Source of the DNA: Marinobacter salarius
Lineage (GTDB): Bacteria; Pseudomonadota; Gammaproteobacteria; Pseudomonadales; Oleiphilaceae
DNA: 64,000 nt
NCBI GenBank assembly: GCA_000831005.1
Contig: CP007152.1
Coordinates: forward strand, 4,552,533-4,616,532
Reading direction: 5' to 3'
Both the position numbers and the translations under genes were made by a program. Positions 37,601 through 48,145 of the stretch are shown one piece after another; positions within the stretch are counted from its first letter, which is position 1; every line of letters starts with the position of its first letter. A model generated the notes under the pieces. The model searched no databases, was not told where the DNA came from, and saw only the letters and a list, made by a program, of their open reading frames with translations.

Positions 37601-37933
37601 GCTGTGGCTTCGGTCCTTTTAGGCTGCAGTGTGCCAGTGGCCTTGGTGCCGTGCTTGGTTGCCAAACCCGCATAGTCTGTTGAGCACCAAGGCCGTCAGA
37701 ATCCGCGTCCGGCTTGGTTGCTTCAGTTAGCAAGAGTTGTGGCAGGAAATTCGGTGCTCACCGTGTGGGGCCGTCCGCCGAAAACGTCGTCCGGATCTGC
37801 TACCTTTGAGTTCAGGTTCATTCACCGCATCGTTGGCGGTGTTTCAAACAGAGTGCATCGGCTCATGTCGGTGCCGGGTTACGGAGTAGGCCGTCAAGGT
37901 CAGTGCCAGGGAGCCGGCAGTGTCATTACCTGC
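37601..37933 (+). other. Remainder of a cassette interrupted by IS21-family element D
   Basis: Follows on from the attC at 35361-35452 once element D and its GCTG duplication are removed. A frame from a TTG at 37718 to 37939 ends inside the next attC, as cassette genes do, but has no clear ribosome site or known motif, so I do not call it a gene. Confidence 0.5.
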
Positions 37934-38034
37934 CACTAACCAGTCGCTGTAGTACGCGGCCGATGGCCGCCGGACGCCCTTTTCATTGCGGCTTCGCCTC
38001 CATTACAAGGGCGCCGCTAAGCTCAGCGTTAGGC
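37934..38034 (+). repeat. attC site
   Basis: 101 bp from CACTAAC to GTTAGGC (38028-38034). Nearly identical to the minus-strand sites at 18976-19075 and 19407-19506, which ties this cassette to the array 17 kb away. Confidence 0.83.
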
Positions 38035-38081
38035 TTTTCGCATAGCCAAGCGCAGAAATCTACCAAGCCAACGAGGGTTGT

Positions 38082-38866
38082 ATGTGGAGATGGGATCAAG
38101 GCAGGCTTCAATATTTTTCATTAGATCGTATACGGCGAATTGCTGCATGCATTACTGAGCTAGATGGGATTGCATTAAATGCAGAACCCGATCCGCTTCG
38201 TGAACTTCTGCCATCGGCAGTAGGCCTACCTTTCGCCCCCGAACATTACAGAGTGTGGCGTAATTATGCTCGAGTATTTAAGATTCTCGGCTTGGCAAGC
38301 AATATTAATGGCCGCCTTAGCCCTACTAGCCTTTGTCGAAGACTTGTGGCTACTGGGGATCAGTACCTTACATATGATGCTTATTTACAGTATTTGGTAA
38401 AAGTATTCTATTATCCATCCCCAGTTTTCCAAGGATATAATACTACCGATTCTCAGTCTTACCCCTATTGCGCCATACTTAAGTATTTGATAGCCAATGC
38501 GCGATCTTCAGGTGATCCATCACTGACTGTAGAAGCTGTTTTCAGTCGGCTGATTGGAAATCATGTAAATGGTTTGGAGGGCATTAATAGTTATTCGAGT
38601 TTAGTTGACACAAATTTAACCGGGCATGGAGACCAACTACGACAAGTCAGAGAAATGCTGATTTTTATAAGCCAACTCAGCTTTCTGTCTTGGATTGATG
38701 GTCGTCTTTTTATCGACATCCATGGGCTTTCAAACCTGAGTTCAGAGCAAATTGAGCAGCTTGTATCCCCCGTGAGCGGCCTAAGGAATGAGAATCCTGA
38801 TCTTGAAATACAAAGATTATTTGATATCTCTCCAAGCGAAGAAAAATCTTTAGAATTCAATGAGCC
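38082..38866 (+). pseudogene. Cassette protein of unknown function, 3' end replaced by an IS5-family element
   Basis: About 261 native residues from ATG 38082 (GAGGG upstream), 48 bp after an attC core. Starts MWRWDQGRLQYFSLDRIRRIA, has WRNYARVFKILGLA and a conserved-looking RQVREMLIFISQLSFLSW. No signal peptide. The frame runs through the IS5 junction near 38866 and stops at 38900. The size and the adjacency to an attC suggest a truncated defence or DNA-processing enzyme, but I cannot name a family. More A+T-rich than the flanks. Confidence 0.55.
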
Positions 38867-39689
38867 TAGCGGGTCTGAAGCTGGACCGTTTGCCAGATGA
38901 GACGACGATTCTCAACTTCCGGCATTTCCTGGAGCAGCACGGTCTTGGCAAGGCGCTGTTTAAAGAGGTGAACAAACACCTGGAGAAAAACGGCTTGATG
39001 TTGCGTGAAGGAAGCATCGTAGATGCCACCATCATCTCTGCTCCCAGCTCCACCAAGAACCAAACTGGCAAGCGTGATCCGGAGATGCACCAGACCAGAA
39101 AGGGCAACGAATGGCACTTCGGCATGAAAATGCACATTGGTGTCGACGACACGTTCGGTCTGATTCATAGCATTGATACCACCGCTGCCAATGTTCACGA
39201 CATCGTGCCCACCGACAAGCTGCTGCATGGTGAAGAGCAACGAGTCTTCGGCGACGCCGGTTACCTTGGCATTCAGAAGCGGGATGAGCATAAGCACCGC
39301 AAAAACGTCTCCTGGTTCATTGCCAAACGGCCTGGCACCCGGAAGACGCTGGATGCCGACAAACTGAAAGCAGAGAAGATCAAAGCCAGTGTTCGTGCCA
39401 AGGTCGAGCATCCCTTCCGGTACATCAAGCGGGTCTTTGGTTATGGCAAGGTCCGCTATCGCGGCCTTGCCAAGAACAGCAACCGGTTGCATTTGCTGGC
39501 CGCGTTTAGCAACCTGCTGATCGGTGAAAAATACATGCTGGCGTAGGGCCAGTGCGCCTGTTTTCCGCCAAAATGGCGGGAAACGGGCAAAAAACACACA
39601 AATAAAGGGAAAATAGTGTCTGAATCTTCGATTTTTTGCCGTTTAAACCAAGATGGGCAAATATCAGCAGTTATTCAGACCTTCCCTAG
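38866..39689 (+). mobile_element. IS5-family element, 5' truncated
   Basis: Contains the last two thirds of the transposase and ends GTTATTCAGACCTTCC next to CTAG at the alkK stop codon; CTAG-like sequence is a usual IS5 target. The left end is missing. Confidence 0.8.
38869..39546 (+). pseudogene. IS5-family transposase, N-terminus missing
   Basis: About 226 residues from LAGLKLDRLPDETTILNFRH. DDE residues visible in IVDATIISAPSS, VFGDAGYLGIQKR and AKVEHPFRYIKRVFGY. About 95 residues are missing in front compared with the family's usual 320. The fragment is in frame with an ATG borrowed from the cassette gene. Confidence 0.83.
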
Positions 39690-40538
39690 CTTGCCGGTTT
39701 ATTGACTAACACTTCCCCATATTCAGAGCGCAACTTGTTTTTTAATACTTTCCCAGTGGCATTGCGTGGCAATGCTTCCACAAAAATCACGCGATCCGGG
39801 GTCTGCCACTTGGCGACTTTTCCCTGATAATGAGCAAGAAGTTCCTCCTCCGTAATATTTGCGTCGGGTATTTTTACTGCCAACAGGATCGGTCGTTCAT
39901 CCCATTTATCATGGGAGGCCGCCACCACAGCAGCTTCATTGATGGCAGAATGGCCCATTGCGATTCCCTCCAATTCGACTGTCGATATCCATTCCCCACC
40001 AGATTTAATAATATCTTTTGAGCGGTCACGTATTGTCATAAACCCATCATCATTGATCGAAGCAACATCACCTGTCTCGAACCAACCGTCTTCCTCAAGA
40101 GTCTGATTTGGCTCAAAACCAAAGTAGTCGGCTACCACCCAATGACCACGGATACGGAGATTTCCCTGAGCAACGCCATCTTCGGGCAGTTGATGGCCGT
40201 CTTCTCCCACAATTTTGAGCTGCACCCCGTAGGGAGGCCGTCCTTGGCTTTCACGGATTTTATTTCTTTCTCCTTCTAAAAGGGTATCGTGTTTCGCCAG
40301 CAGTGCATTGACGGTTCCGATCGGTGATGTTTCAGTCATTCCCCATGCATGGACAACATCTACGCCGTACTTACCACGAAACTCTGACATCATTGAGGGA
40401 GGGCAAGCGCTACCACCTATCACCGTCCGTTTGAGCGTCTTTGCCGAGGAGCCAAGCTCGTCCAAAGCCGAAAGAAGTCCCTGCCAAATCGTGGGCACAC
40501 CCAGCGCAATCGTTACGCTTTCTGAATCGATAAGCTTG
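39686..40538 (-). pseudogene. alkK: alkK 3' fragment
   Basis: The last 283 residues of the medium-chain acyl-CoA synthetase, starting KLIDSESVTIALGVPTIWQG. Contains GGSACPPSMM, HAWGMTETSP, GWFETGDVA, DRSKDIIKSGGEWI and the catalytic-lysine region NATGKVLKNKL, and ends normally. Upstream the sequence is an IS1380-type end at 40539. The preceding residues (GPGLDGQSLV) end the middle fragment at 62279, so the two fit without gap or overlap. Confidence 0.88.
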
Positions 40539-42194
40539 CCTGAATCAGTGACTTTGCAGGCCAGTATACTCCGCAAAGCGCCATCGGCGCTAACGGGAGC
40601 CATCACTTGGTCAAAAGCAGGTTGATAATGCCGGAACGTGCAGTCTGACGTCGATCAGCGGCCAAATTTGGGCGCGTTTTGATCAACTTCTGGTCGTCAG
40701 GCAATAGCGGGTTGCCCCGGGCTGGTTTTCCGGGTGGCTTTAAGGTAGCGGCTGTTGTCGGACTTGCTTAACCGGAGGCGGCAAGGCTTCCATAGAGGTC
40801 GCGGTAAACGGCAAAGCCCGGACAGTGCCGACCAAAGCGCAGAATCCACTGCCGGCCGCTGTGCACCAGGCGGCAGGCCATGGTCATCAGTTCCTGCATC
40901 ACCGTTCTCAGGCGGCGGCGCTTGGCCGGATGGCGCACTGGCGCATCTGGGGCGGTCAGTCTCAGGCCCATCCAGCGCAGCACGTTGTAACCCATGGTGC
41001 GAAGGCCATGACCAGGTTGTTGGTGTCGAACTTGCCGGAGGGCAGGCGCTCCAGGTCCAGGTCGGTCTTGAACTCGCTGTGAAATTGTTCACTGGTGGCA
41101 TGGTCGCTGTACAGCGCCATGATGTGTTGCTCACTGGCCACGTCAGCGGGCAAGGAGGTAATCCAGCCTTCGATGCTAACTTCTGGCTCCAGGTACAGCT
41201 GACCGGAGGCATCGCTGGTGCGAACGGTGACCTTGACGATGCGACGCAGGCCGGGTTCATCGGGAAGGTCTTCTGACAGAACCGCTTCCATCTTGCCGTC
41301 GCGGTCCAGCGACCAGACTTCCTTGGCCTGGGCCTTGTTTGCCCAAGCCAAGGGATCCTGCTTGCGAGGGTTCCACTTGATCAGGAAGTCGATCTGGTCC
41401 TGCTCGCGCAGGAAGTCGCGATTGTCACGGGCATCGTGTGCACTGTCCAGACGCAGCAGGATGGGCTTGTCCGTCAGTGACCGGGCCCGGGGCAAAACCC
41501 GTTTGAGGGTATCCAGAAAACCGTTATTGGCGTGCTGGCTGCCAGGGCGTAGCTCGCAACCCAGGCACCAGCCTTCCTGGCCCAGATACGCGGCAATGGG
41601 TGCATAGCCGTCGTAACCCTTGTAGGTGTAGCTGACACCCTCTTTATGGGTCTGGCTGTTGTCCATGGGAAAGACATCCATATCCAGGGCAACATGGCCC
41701 ATCGCCAGTGGTGACACCGGCGCTTCGACGGACTGAAGAAATTCAACGCTGGCATCCTCCAGCAATGGCGTCAGGCTTGGGCATCTTCATCAAATCGCTG
41801 GCGCAAACGGGCTGAAGATGGCGACTGCTTGATGCCCATCGCCGATTTGAAGAACGGATCTGTTCGTACCGGCTCGGCCGCCTCGAAATCGCTCTTGCCC
41901 AGCGTGATCAGGCCCAGGTAGGTGCGGATCAGCTCAATGTTCGGAATACCGTGCCGCTTGACGACTGTGCGAGCGGTTTTGATCAGCGACGTGTGCCGGT
42001 TCAGGCAGTGGCCCACCAGGGCCAGTCCGCCGTGGGGTGTATAGACTTCGGTTCGGGATTGCTGGAGAGTGAAAGTACGCATGAGCTAAATGCACTGACT
42101 GGGTGAATGGATGTCAGGTGCTATTATATCGCCCAAGGCTTTGTTATTGCAGGCTTTGGATACAGTTTCAGCCGGTTGAACTCACGGATTCAGG
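40539..42194 (-). mobile_element. IS1380-family element, type 2
   Basis: Ends CCTGAATCAGTGACTT at 40539 and, inverted at 42194, CCTGAATCCGTGAGTT. Contains one frameshifted transposase. Its right end touches the next IS1380 element with no base between. Confidence 0.72.
40768..42082 (-). pseudogene. IS1380-type transposase, two frameshifts
   Basis: Begins MRTFTLQQSRTEVYTPHGG at 42082, breaks near 41770 after QRFDEDAQA, continues FPMDNSQTHKEGVSYTYKGYDGY and LRLDSAHDARDNRDFL to about 40990, breaks, and ends RWMGLRLTAPDAPVRHPAKRRRLRTV region at 40768. Together about 435 residues, normal for the family, and a different subgroup from the neighbour at 42357. Confidence 0.78.
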
Positions 42195-43763
42195 CCCGGA
42201 TTTCTCATAGTGCTCCAACAACCTTCGCAGACCAAGCCTGGTAGTGCCAGATCCGAGTGGTCATGGTCGAAGTTGGCGATTATTTAGCCAGTTTCCGGCA
42301 TTCAGGCACAACTCCCCCTTTCCCCCATTGGTATCGGGCCGGGGGAGCCCGATTATCTACTGGGGCACCAAGCGCTGAACCAGTGCTGAGAGATCGTTCT
42401 TGTGTGGATAGCTATCACTCATCAACACCCGTATTCGGCGGGTGTTGCGGATGATGACTGCGCCAACCTTGATCAGCTTCAAGCGCAAGGTGCCGGCACT
42501 CATACGTTCGAAGGGCGTGTTTTTCAGATGCACCCGCAAACGCTCGAACAGGGTGTAGGCGAAGCCGGATAAGATCAGCCGCCACTGGTTGGTCCACCAG
42601 TGTGTGCTGGAGGTGCGACCGGCAAACAGATCCAGTTGTTGATCCTTGATCCGGTTCTCCATATCACCCCGTGCGCAATACTGTTCGTAGTAGAGCTTGA
42701 ATCCGTCATCGTAGCGGGAGCTGATAACGAACCGGGGGTTCGGGCCTTGAGGGCCATATTCCAGGCGCGCAACCACCCAGCGTGGCTTATGCCAGCTTCG
42801 GGCTTTGTAGCGGAAGCGGAAGGTGCTGGCGAGCTTATGGCCATGAGCCTCGTAGTAGGTCCGGACTTTGTCCATGGCTGGGGCGGCAAGCGCCTCCAGC
42901 CGCTGGTTGCGGGCCATGCCTACGATGTAATCCACCTGGTTGCGATCGCACCAGGCCAGCAGTCGGGGCTTGCTGAAGTGGGAGTCGCCCCGGAACACGA
43001 TCCGGGTCTGTGGCCAATACTCGCGAATAAATCGCACCAGCAGCGCCAGAATGGCCCAGCTGTGCCGGGCATCACCTCGATTGCTGGTGCGCAGATAGCT
43101 CACCAGCAAGTGCCTACCGCAGAAGACGTAAAGCGGGAAGTAGCAGTGATGGTCGTAATACCGGTTAAAGAACTTACCCGGCTGGTCGCCGTGCACCGGA
43201 ATATCGGTGCCGTCAAAATCCAGCACGATTTCCTTGGGCGGCTTCTCATGCTGCTCGATAAAGTGGTGCCAGAGCAACTCATGCGCTTTGACAATGGTTT
43301 GCCGATCCATCGCCTGCTCCATTCGACAAAGCGTGGACTTGCCGGCCAGAGTCGAGGCATTCCCCGTGGCGGTTTGTAGTGCCTGATCAAAGCGAAGCGC
43401 TTCATGATCATTCAGATCTTCGTAGCCGCTGGCCACGCCGTAGACGCGCTGCCGGATCATGGTGTTGAGCCCATGACGAATCATGCGGGCATCCCGCTGG
43501 TCGGTCAGCGTCTCGGCCAGTCGCTGGGTTAGCCGGTGTTGTTTATCGACTTCGCGCAGTAACAACACACCGGCATCCGAGGTGATATGGCCTCCGGAGA
43601 AATCGGCTTCAATCTGGCGGCGGGAGAGTGGCGAGAAGGTCAGTTTTTGAGGTACCATTTTGGATAGCGGCTTTTAGTGTGGGTTTTTGTGTAGGAACTT
43701 GAATTCTAACACTTTAAGCCGCTTCTTCCTTCCTCATGCTACCTTCTTCATGAGAAATCCGGG
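42195..43763 (-). mobile_element. IS1380-family element, type 1 (complete)
   Basis: Terminal repeats CCCGGATTTCTCAT at 42195 and ATGAGAAATCCGGG ending at 43763. The transposase is intact. It separates the type 2 element from the RbbA fragment. Confidence 0.87.
42357..43658 (-). CDS. IS1380-family transposase
   Basis: 433 residues, complete. N-terminal RRQIEADFSGGHITSDAG, then FDGTDIPVHGDQPGKF, IVFRGDSHFSKPRLL and YEQYCARGDMENRIKDQQLD with the acidic catalytic residues, ending IRNTRRIRVLMSD. Reference for the truncated relative at 28351-29358. Confidence 0.93.
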   Translation of the reverse strand: MVPQKLTFSPLSRRQIEADFSGGHITSDAGVLLLREVDKQHRLTQRLAETLTDQRDARMIRHGLNTMIRQRVYGVASGYEDLNDHEALRFDQALQTATGNASTLAGKSTLCRMEQAMDRQTIVKAHELLWHHFIEQHEKPPKEIVLDFDGTDIPVHGDQPGKFFNRYYDHHCYFPLYVFCGRHLLVSYLRTSNRGDARHSWAILALLVRFIREYWPQTRIVFRGDSHFSKPRLLAWCDRNQVDYIVGMARNQRLEALAAPAMDKVRTYYEAHGHKLASTFRFRYKARSWHKPRWVVARLEYGPQGPNPRFVISSRYDDGFKLYYEQYCARGDMENRIKDQQLDLFAGRTSSTHWWTNQWRLILSGFAYTLFERLRVHLKNTPFERMSAGTLRLKLIKVGAVIIRNTRRIRVLMSDSYPHKNDLSALVQRLVPQ

Positions 43764-45290
43764 CTAGGCCACCGGGCTCAAGCCGTTTCTCGATCGGGCG
43801 GCGGGCAAGCTATCCGGGGGGATGAAGCAGAAGCTCGGCCTCTGCTGCGCGCTGATCCACGATCCGGACCTGCTCATCCTCGACGAGCCGACCACCGGTG
43901 TCGACCCCCTCTCACGACGCCAGTTCTGGGGGTTGATCGCCGGCATTCGTCGTTCCCGTCCCGGCATGAGCGTGCTGGTGGCCACGGCCTATATGGAGGA
44001 GGCGGCACGCTTCGACTGGCTGGCGGCAATGAACGGTGGGCGGGTGCTGGCCAGCGACACGCCCGAAGACCTGCTGCACAGCACGGGGGCGGATTCGCTG
44101 GAGGCAGCCTTCATCCGGCTGCTGCCGGAAGAAAAACGCCGGGATTATCGGGCGGTTGAGATTCCGCCACGGCCGGCAGAGGATGGCGATACCGCGATCG
44201 AGGCCCGGGATCTGACCATGCGCTTCGGCGAGTTCACCGCGGTCGATCATGTGAACCTGCGTGTCCCACGGGGTGAGATCTTCGGTTTTCTCGGCTCCAA
44301 CGGCTGCGGCAAGACCACGACCATGAAGATGCTGACCGGCCTCCTGCCGCCGAGCGAAGGCCGGGCCTGGCTGTTCGGACACGAGGTGGACCCGCACGAC
44401 CTCGCGACCCGGTGCCGAGTCGGCTACATGTCGCAGTTCTTCTCACTCTATACCGAGCTGACAGTGCGGCAGAACCTGGAGCTGCATGCCCGGTTGTTCC
44501 ACGTGCCCGCTACCGAGGTTTCAGGGCGCGTGGATGAAATGGTTGAACGCTTTGATCTGGCGGCTGTGATCGACAGTCTGCCGGGCCGGCTGCCCCTCGG
44601 CCACCGGCAGAGCCTGTCGCTGGCAGTGGCCATGATCCACAAGCCCGAGATGCTGATCCTCGACGAGCCCACCTCGGGCGTCGACCCGGTGGCGCGCGAT
44701 GCCTTCTGGCGGATGCTGGTCGAGCTGTCGCGCCGCGACGGCGTGACCATCTTCATCTCCACCCACTTTATGAACGAGGCCGAGCGCTGCGACCGCATCT
44801 CGCTGATGCATGCAGGCCGGGTGCTGGTCACTGACACGCCGGCGAATATCGTGCAGCAGCGGGGCGCGGAGACCCTGGAAGAGGCATTCGTGGCGCATCT
44901 GGAGGAGGCGTCGGGGGAAGGCGAAGCGACGCGGGGCAAACAGCGTCGCTCGATACGGTTGACGCGTCGGCAGGCCATGTCGAACCCCAGGGCTGGCGGC
45001 GCATGTTCGATCCCCGGCGCATGATCAGCCACGCCCGGCGCGAAGGGTTGGAGCTGCGCCGCGATCCCATCCGGCTGACGCTGGCGCTGCTCGGCAGCGT
45101 CATCCTGATGTTCGTGATGGGCTATGGCATCAACCTCGATGTCGAGGATCTCACCTTCGCGGTGCTGGATCGCGACCAGACCCACCGTCAGCCGCGACTA
45201 TACGCTCAACCTCGCCGGCTCCCGATATTTCGTCGAGCGGCCGCCGATTACCGGTTATGCCGATCTCGACCGGCGAATACGCGAAGGCGA
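43764..45290 (+). pseudogene. RbbA/YhiH-type ABC transporter, both ends missing, frameshifted
   Basis: Fragment of a long fused ABC protein: end of ATPase 1 (LSGGMKQKLGLCCALIHD, LLILDEPTTGVDP), complete ATPase 2 (Walker A FLGSNGCGKTTTMKML, Walker B MLILDEPTSGVDP), then the first membrane segment and periplasmic start of the permease (LELRRDPIRLTLALLGSVILMFVMGYGI). A frameshift lies between ATPase 2 and permease near 44940, where the main frame ends at 45024, and another near 45185. The N-terminal start of a matching protein is at 61524-61626 behind a membrane-fusion gene; roughly 100 residues between them are not in the window. Upstream is IS1380, downstream an RND gene. Confidence 0.8.
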
Positions 45291-45299
45291 CATCAGTCT

Positions 45300-46742
45300 G
45301 GATGCGGATTTGGCTGGACCCTTCGGCGTTGACCAATTACGGCCTGACCGTCGCCGACGTGAGCGCCGCCATCGAGGCGCAAAACGCCCAGGTCACCGCC
45401 GGTCAGCTCGGCGGGCTGCCCGCAGTCGAGGGCCAGCAGCTCAATGCCACGGTCACCGCCCAGACCTTGCTCACCTCAACCGAAGAGTTCCGCAACATCC
45501 TGCTCAAGAGTATGCCCGACGGGTCCCGGGTGCGCCTGGGTGATGTTGCCCGCGTTGAGCTGGGCGGCGGTGCAGTCCAGATTGACACTTTCTACGATGC
45601 GAACCGGCTGCCGGACTTGGCATCAATCTGGCGCCGGGTGCCAACTCGCTTGCGGTCACAGAGGCTGTTAAAGCGCGGCTCCAGGAGCTCGAGCCCTATT
45701 TTCCGGAAGGGGTGGAAATTCGGTATCCCCTACCAGACGGCCCCTTTCGTGGAGGCCTCCATCGACGCGGTGGTCACAACCATCATCGAGGCAATCGCCT
45801 GGTGGTCCTGGTCATGCTCGTGTTTCTCCAGAGTTGGCGGGCTACCCTGATACCAGCGATCGCAATCCCGGTGGTGCTGCTCGGCACGTTTGCGATCATG
45901 GCGGCCTTCGGCTTTTCCATCAACATGCTCACTCTCTTCGGTCTCGTATTGGCGATCGGCCTTCTGGTGGATGACGCCATCGTGGTGGTGGAGAACGTCG
46001 AGCGGGTGATGCATGAGGACGGCCTGGGCCCGATGGAGGCGACGCGTAAGTCCATGGGGCAGATTGCCAGCGCGCTGATTGGCATCGGTGTGGTGCTGTC
46101 TGCTGTTTTTATTCCGATGGCCTTCTTTCCGGGCTCCACGGGGGCAATCTATCGACAGTTTTCTTTGAGTATTGCCGGTGCATGGTGCTTTCGGTGCTGG
46201 TGGCTCTGATTCTGAGCCCCATGCTGTGTGGTCGGATACTCAAGCCCACGCACGAAAGAACCTTGCTGCAAAAGCTGTTCGGCTGGTTTGAAGCAGGCCT
46301 GGGGCGGCTGACCCGGGGCTATGTCCGGCTGGTTGGCCATACGGCGCGCCACGCCTGGCTCTACACATTGGCGTTCCTGGGCATCGTCGTCCTGGTGGCC
46401 GTTCTCTTTGTGCGGTTGCCCGGCGGGTTCCTGCCCGCGGAGGACCAGGGATTCGTCGTGTTGCAGTATCAGTTGCCCTCCGGTGCGACCCAGCAGCGCA
46501 CAATCGATACCATTGAGGTTATCGAAGATTACTTTATGGAGCAGGATGAGGTGCAGGGCCTGTTCACAATCGCTGGTTTCAGCTTCGCTGGCCGGGCGCA
46601 GAACGCGGGACTGGCGTTCGTCAATCTCAAGCCATGGAGTGAGCGCGATCCCGAGACGCAAAGCGCCGGCGCCATCATTCAGCGGGCGAACCGGGCGCTT
46701 GCCGGGCTGGTGCGTGATGGGCGGGCTTTTGCTTTCAACTCC
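45300..46742 (+). pseudogene. RND (HAE1/AcrB-like) efflux pump, middle fragment, frameshifted
   Basis: Inner-membrane proton-driven efflux pump. Begins WLDPSALTNYGLTVADVSAAIEAQ and runs through VLVMLVFLQSWRATLIPAIA, GLLVDDAIVVVENVERVM (acidic transport residues) and LPGGFLPAEDQGFVVLQYQLP to RDGRAFAFN at 46742. Frame changes occur near 45605, 45720, 45800 and 46185. The missing continuation, starting LPPIPELGQALGFE, is at 58.7 and 59.5 kb. The front is joined to an RbbA permease. Confidence 0.82.
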
Positions 46743-47411
46743 ACCAAGACCACCAGCGAGCGCACCGGCCAGCAGGGCACTGCGGCCACCACGGCCCCCG
46801 CCGACACCGCCTCTAAAGAACGCAATCAGCACAATGACGAAAAACAGGATGCCCAACGCCGGATGGGGCCGGTCGTCTTCGGCTGCCTGGCGACTGGACT
46901 TCGGAACCGCAAGTGGCTCACCACCCAATACCTGAACCATGGCCGCAGCACCGTTGGCAATGCCGGTGGCAAAATCCCCCTGCCTGAACGCCGGGGTAAT
47001 GATCTGATTAATAATCGTGGCGGATGTGGCGTCGGTCAGTCGACCTTCGAGGCCGTAGCCAACCTCGATGCGAATCCGCCGCTCATCCTTGGCTACCAAC
47101 AGCAACGCACCGTTGTCTTCACCTTCCTGGCCAATTCCCCAGTGACGGCCCAACTGGTAGCCAAAGTCTTCAATGGCATAGCCCTGGAGATCCGGCAGCG
47201 TCACCACAACCACCTGTTCGGTCGTTGACTGCTCGTGGGCCTCCAGCATCTGGCTGAGGCGACGTTCAACTTTGGCGGGCAGCATGTCGGCGCGGTCCAC
47301 CACGCGACCGGTCAGTTCGGGGAAATCAGGAGTGGATTGCGCCTGGGCACTGGCCTGGCACAGCACAATCAAGGCCAGAAAAACGATAACGGGGTGGAAA
47401 CGAACAGGCAT
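46743..47411 (-). pseudogene. TPM-domain (YgcG-like) protein, C-terminus replaced
   Basis: Signal peptide (VIVFLALIVLCQASAQA), TPM domain of about 130 residues (TGRVVDRADMLPAKVERRLSQML, TTEQVVVVTLPDLQGY, RRIRIEVGYGLEGRLTD), a membrane segment (ALGILFFVIVLIAFF) and a Gly-rich stretch cut at 46743. The family usually ends in a longer Gly/Ser-rich tail. The open frame continues into antisense RND sequence. It overlaps lemA, the usual partner. Confidence 0.85.
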
Positions 47412-48028
47412 CAGAACTCCACCTGTGGCGCTTCCTGGGCATCGGGGGTAGTGGCCTCGAAGTTGGCCCTAAGCTCAAGGTCGCTGTACAGCATGCTGTG
47501 CCAGAGACGGCCCGGAAAGGTCCGGATTTCCGTGTTGTAGCGTTCAACCGCCTGGATAAAGTCACGCCTTGCGACCGAGATACGGTTCTCCGTACCTTCC
47601 AGTTGCGACTGCAACGCCAGGAAGTTCTGGTTTGACTTCAGATCCGGGTAGCGTTCTGAAACCGCCATCAGGCGGCTGAGCGCACTGCTGAGTTCACCCT
47701 GAACCTGCTGGAACTGTTTCAGCTTCTCGGGGTTGTTGAGAATGCTTTCGTCGACCTGAATAGAGGTCGCCTTCGAGCGCGCTTCGGTGACTGCCGTCAG
47801 GGTTTCCTGTTCCTGATCCGCAAAACCTTTCACCGTTTCAACGAGGTTCGGCACCAGATCCGCCCGCCTCTGGTACTGGTTCTCCACCTGCGCCCAGGCT
47901 GATTTAACCTGCTCGTCATACGTTGGAATGTTGTTGATGCCGCAGCCGGTGAGCAGCATGGCCAGCAAGGCCAGAGCAGCAAGCTGAAAGGGCGTTTGGC
48001 CTGGGCTGGCCATGGGTCGGTCGTGCAT
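47411..48028 (-). CDS. lemA: LemA family lipoprotein
   Basis: 205 residues. Lipoprotein signal with lipobox LLTGCG, then the LemA helical domain (IPTYDEQVKSAWAQVENQYQRRADLVPNLV split over the first helix, and SRLMAVSERYPDLKSNQNF). Operon with the TPM gene; LemA/TPM pairs are common and of unclear function. Start at 48028; an ATG at 48013 is possible. Confidence 0.9.
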   Translation of the reverse strand: MHDRPMASPGQTPFQLAALALLAMLLTGCGINNIPTYDEQVKSAWAQVENQYQRRADLVPNLVETVKGFADQEQETLTAVTEARSKATSIQVDESILNNPEKLKQFQQVQGELSSALSRLMAVSERYPDLKSNQNFLALQSQLEGTENRISVARRDFIQAVERYNTEIRTFPGRLWHSMLYSDLELRANFEATTPDAQEAPQVEF

Positions 48029-48145
48029 AGCGTATCGGTTCCTTGATGGTGGGTCTGGTCATCGCCGGCCTAAGACACTATCACATTTTTCCGCCCGACA
48101 TCTGCCGCCCAGGCGACCGAAAACACTGTATACATATTGTAGTGG

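Noticed and set aside
42600..43379. 259-codon frame on the plus strand
   Set aside because: Shadow of the IS1380 transposase on the minus strand.
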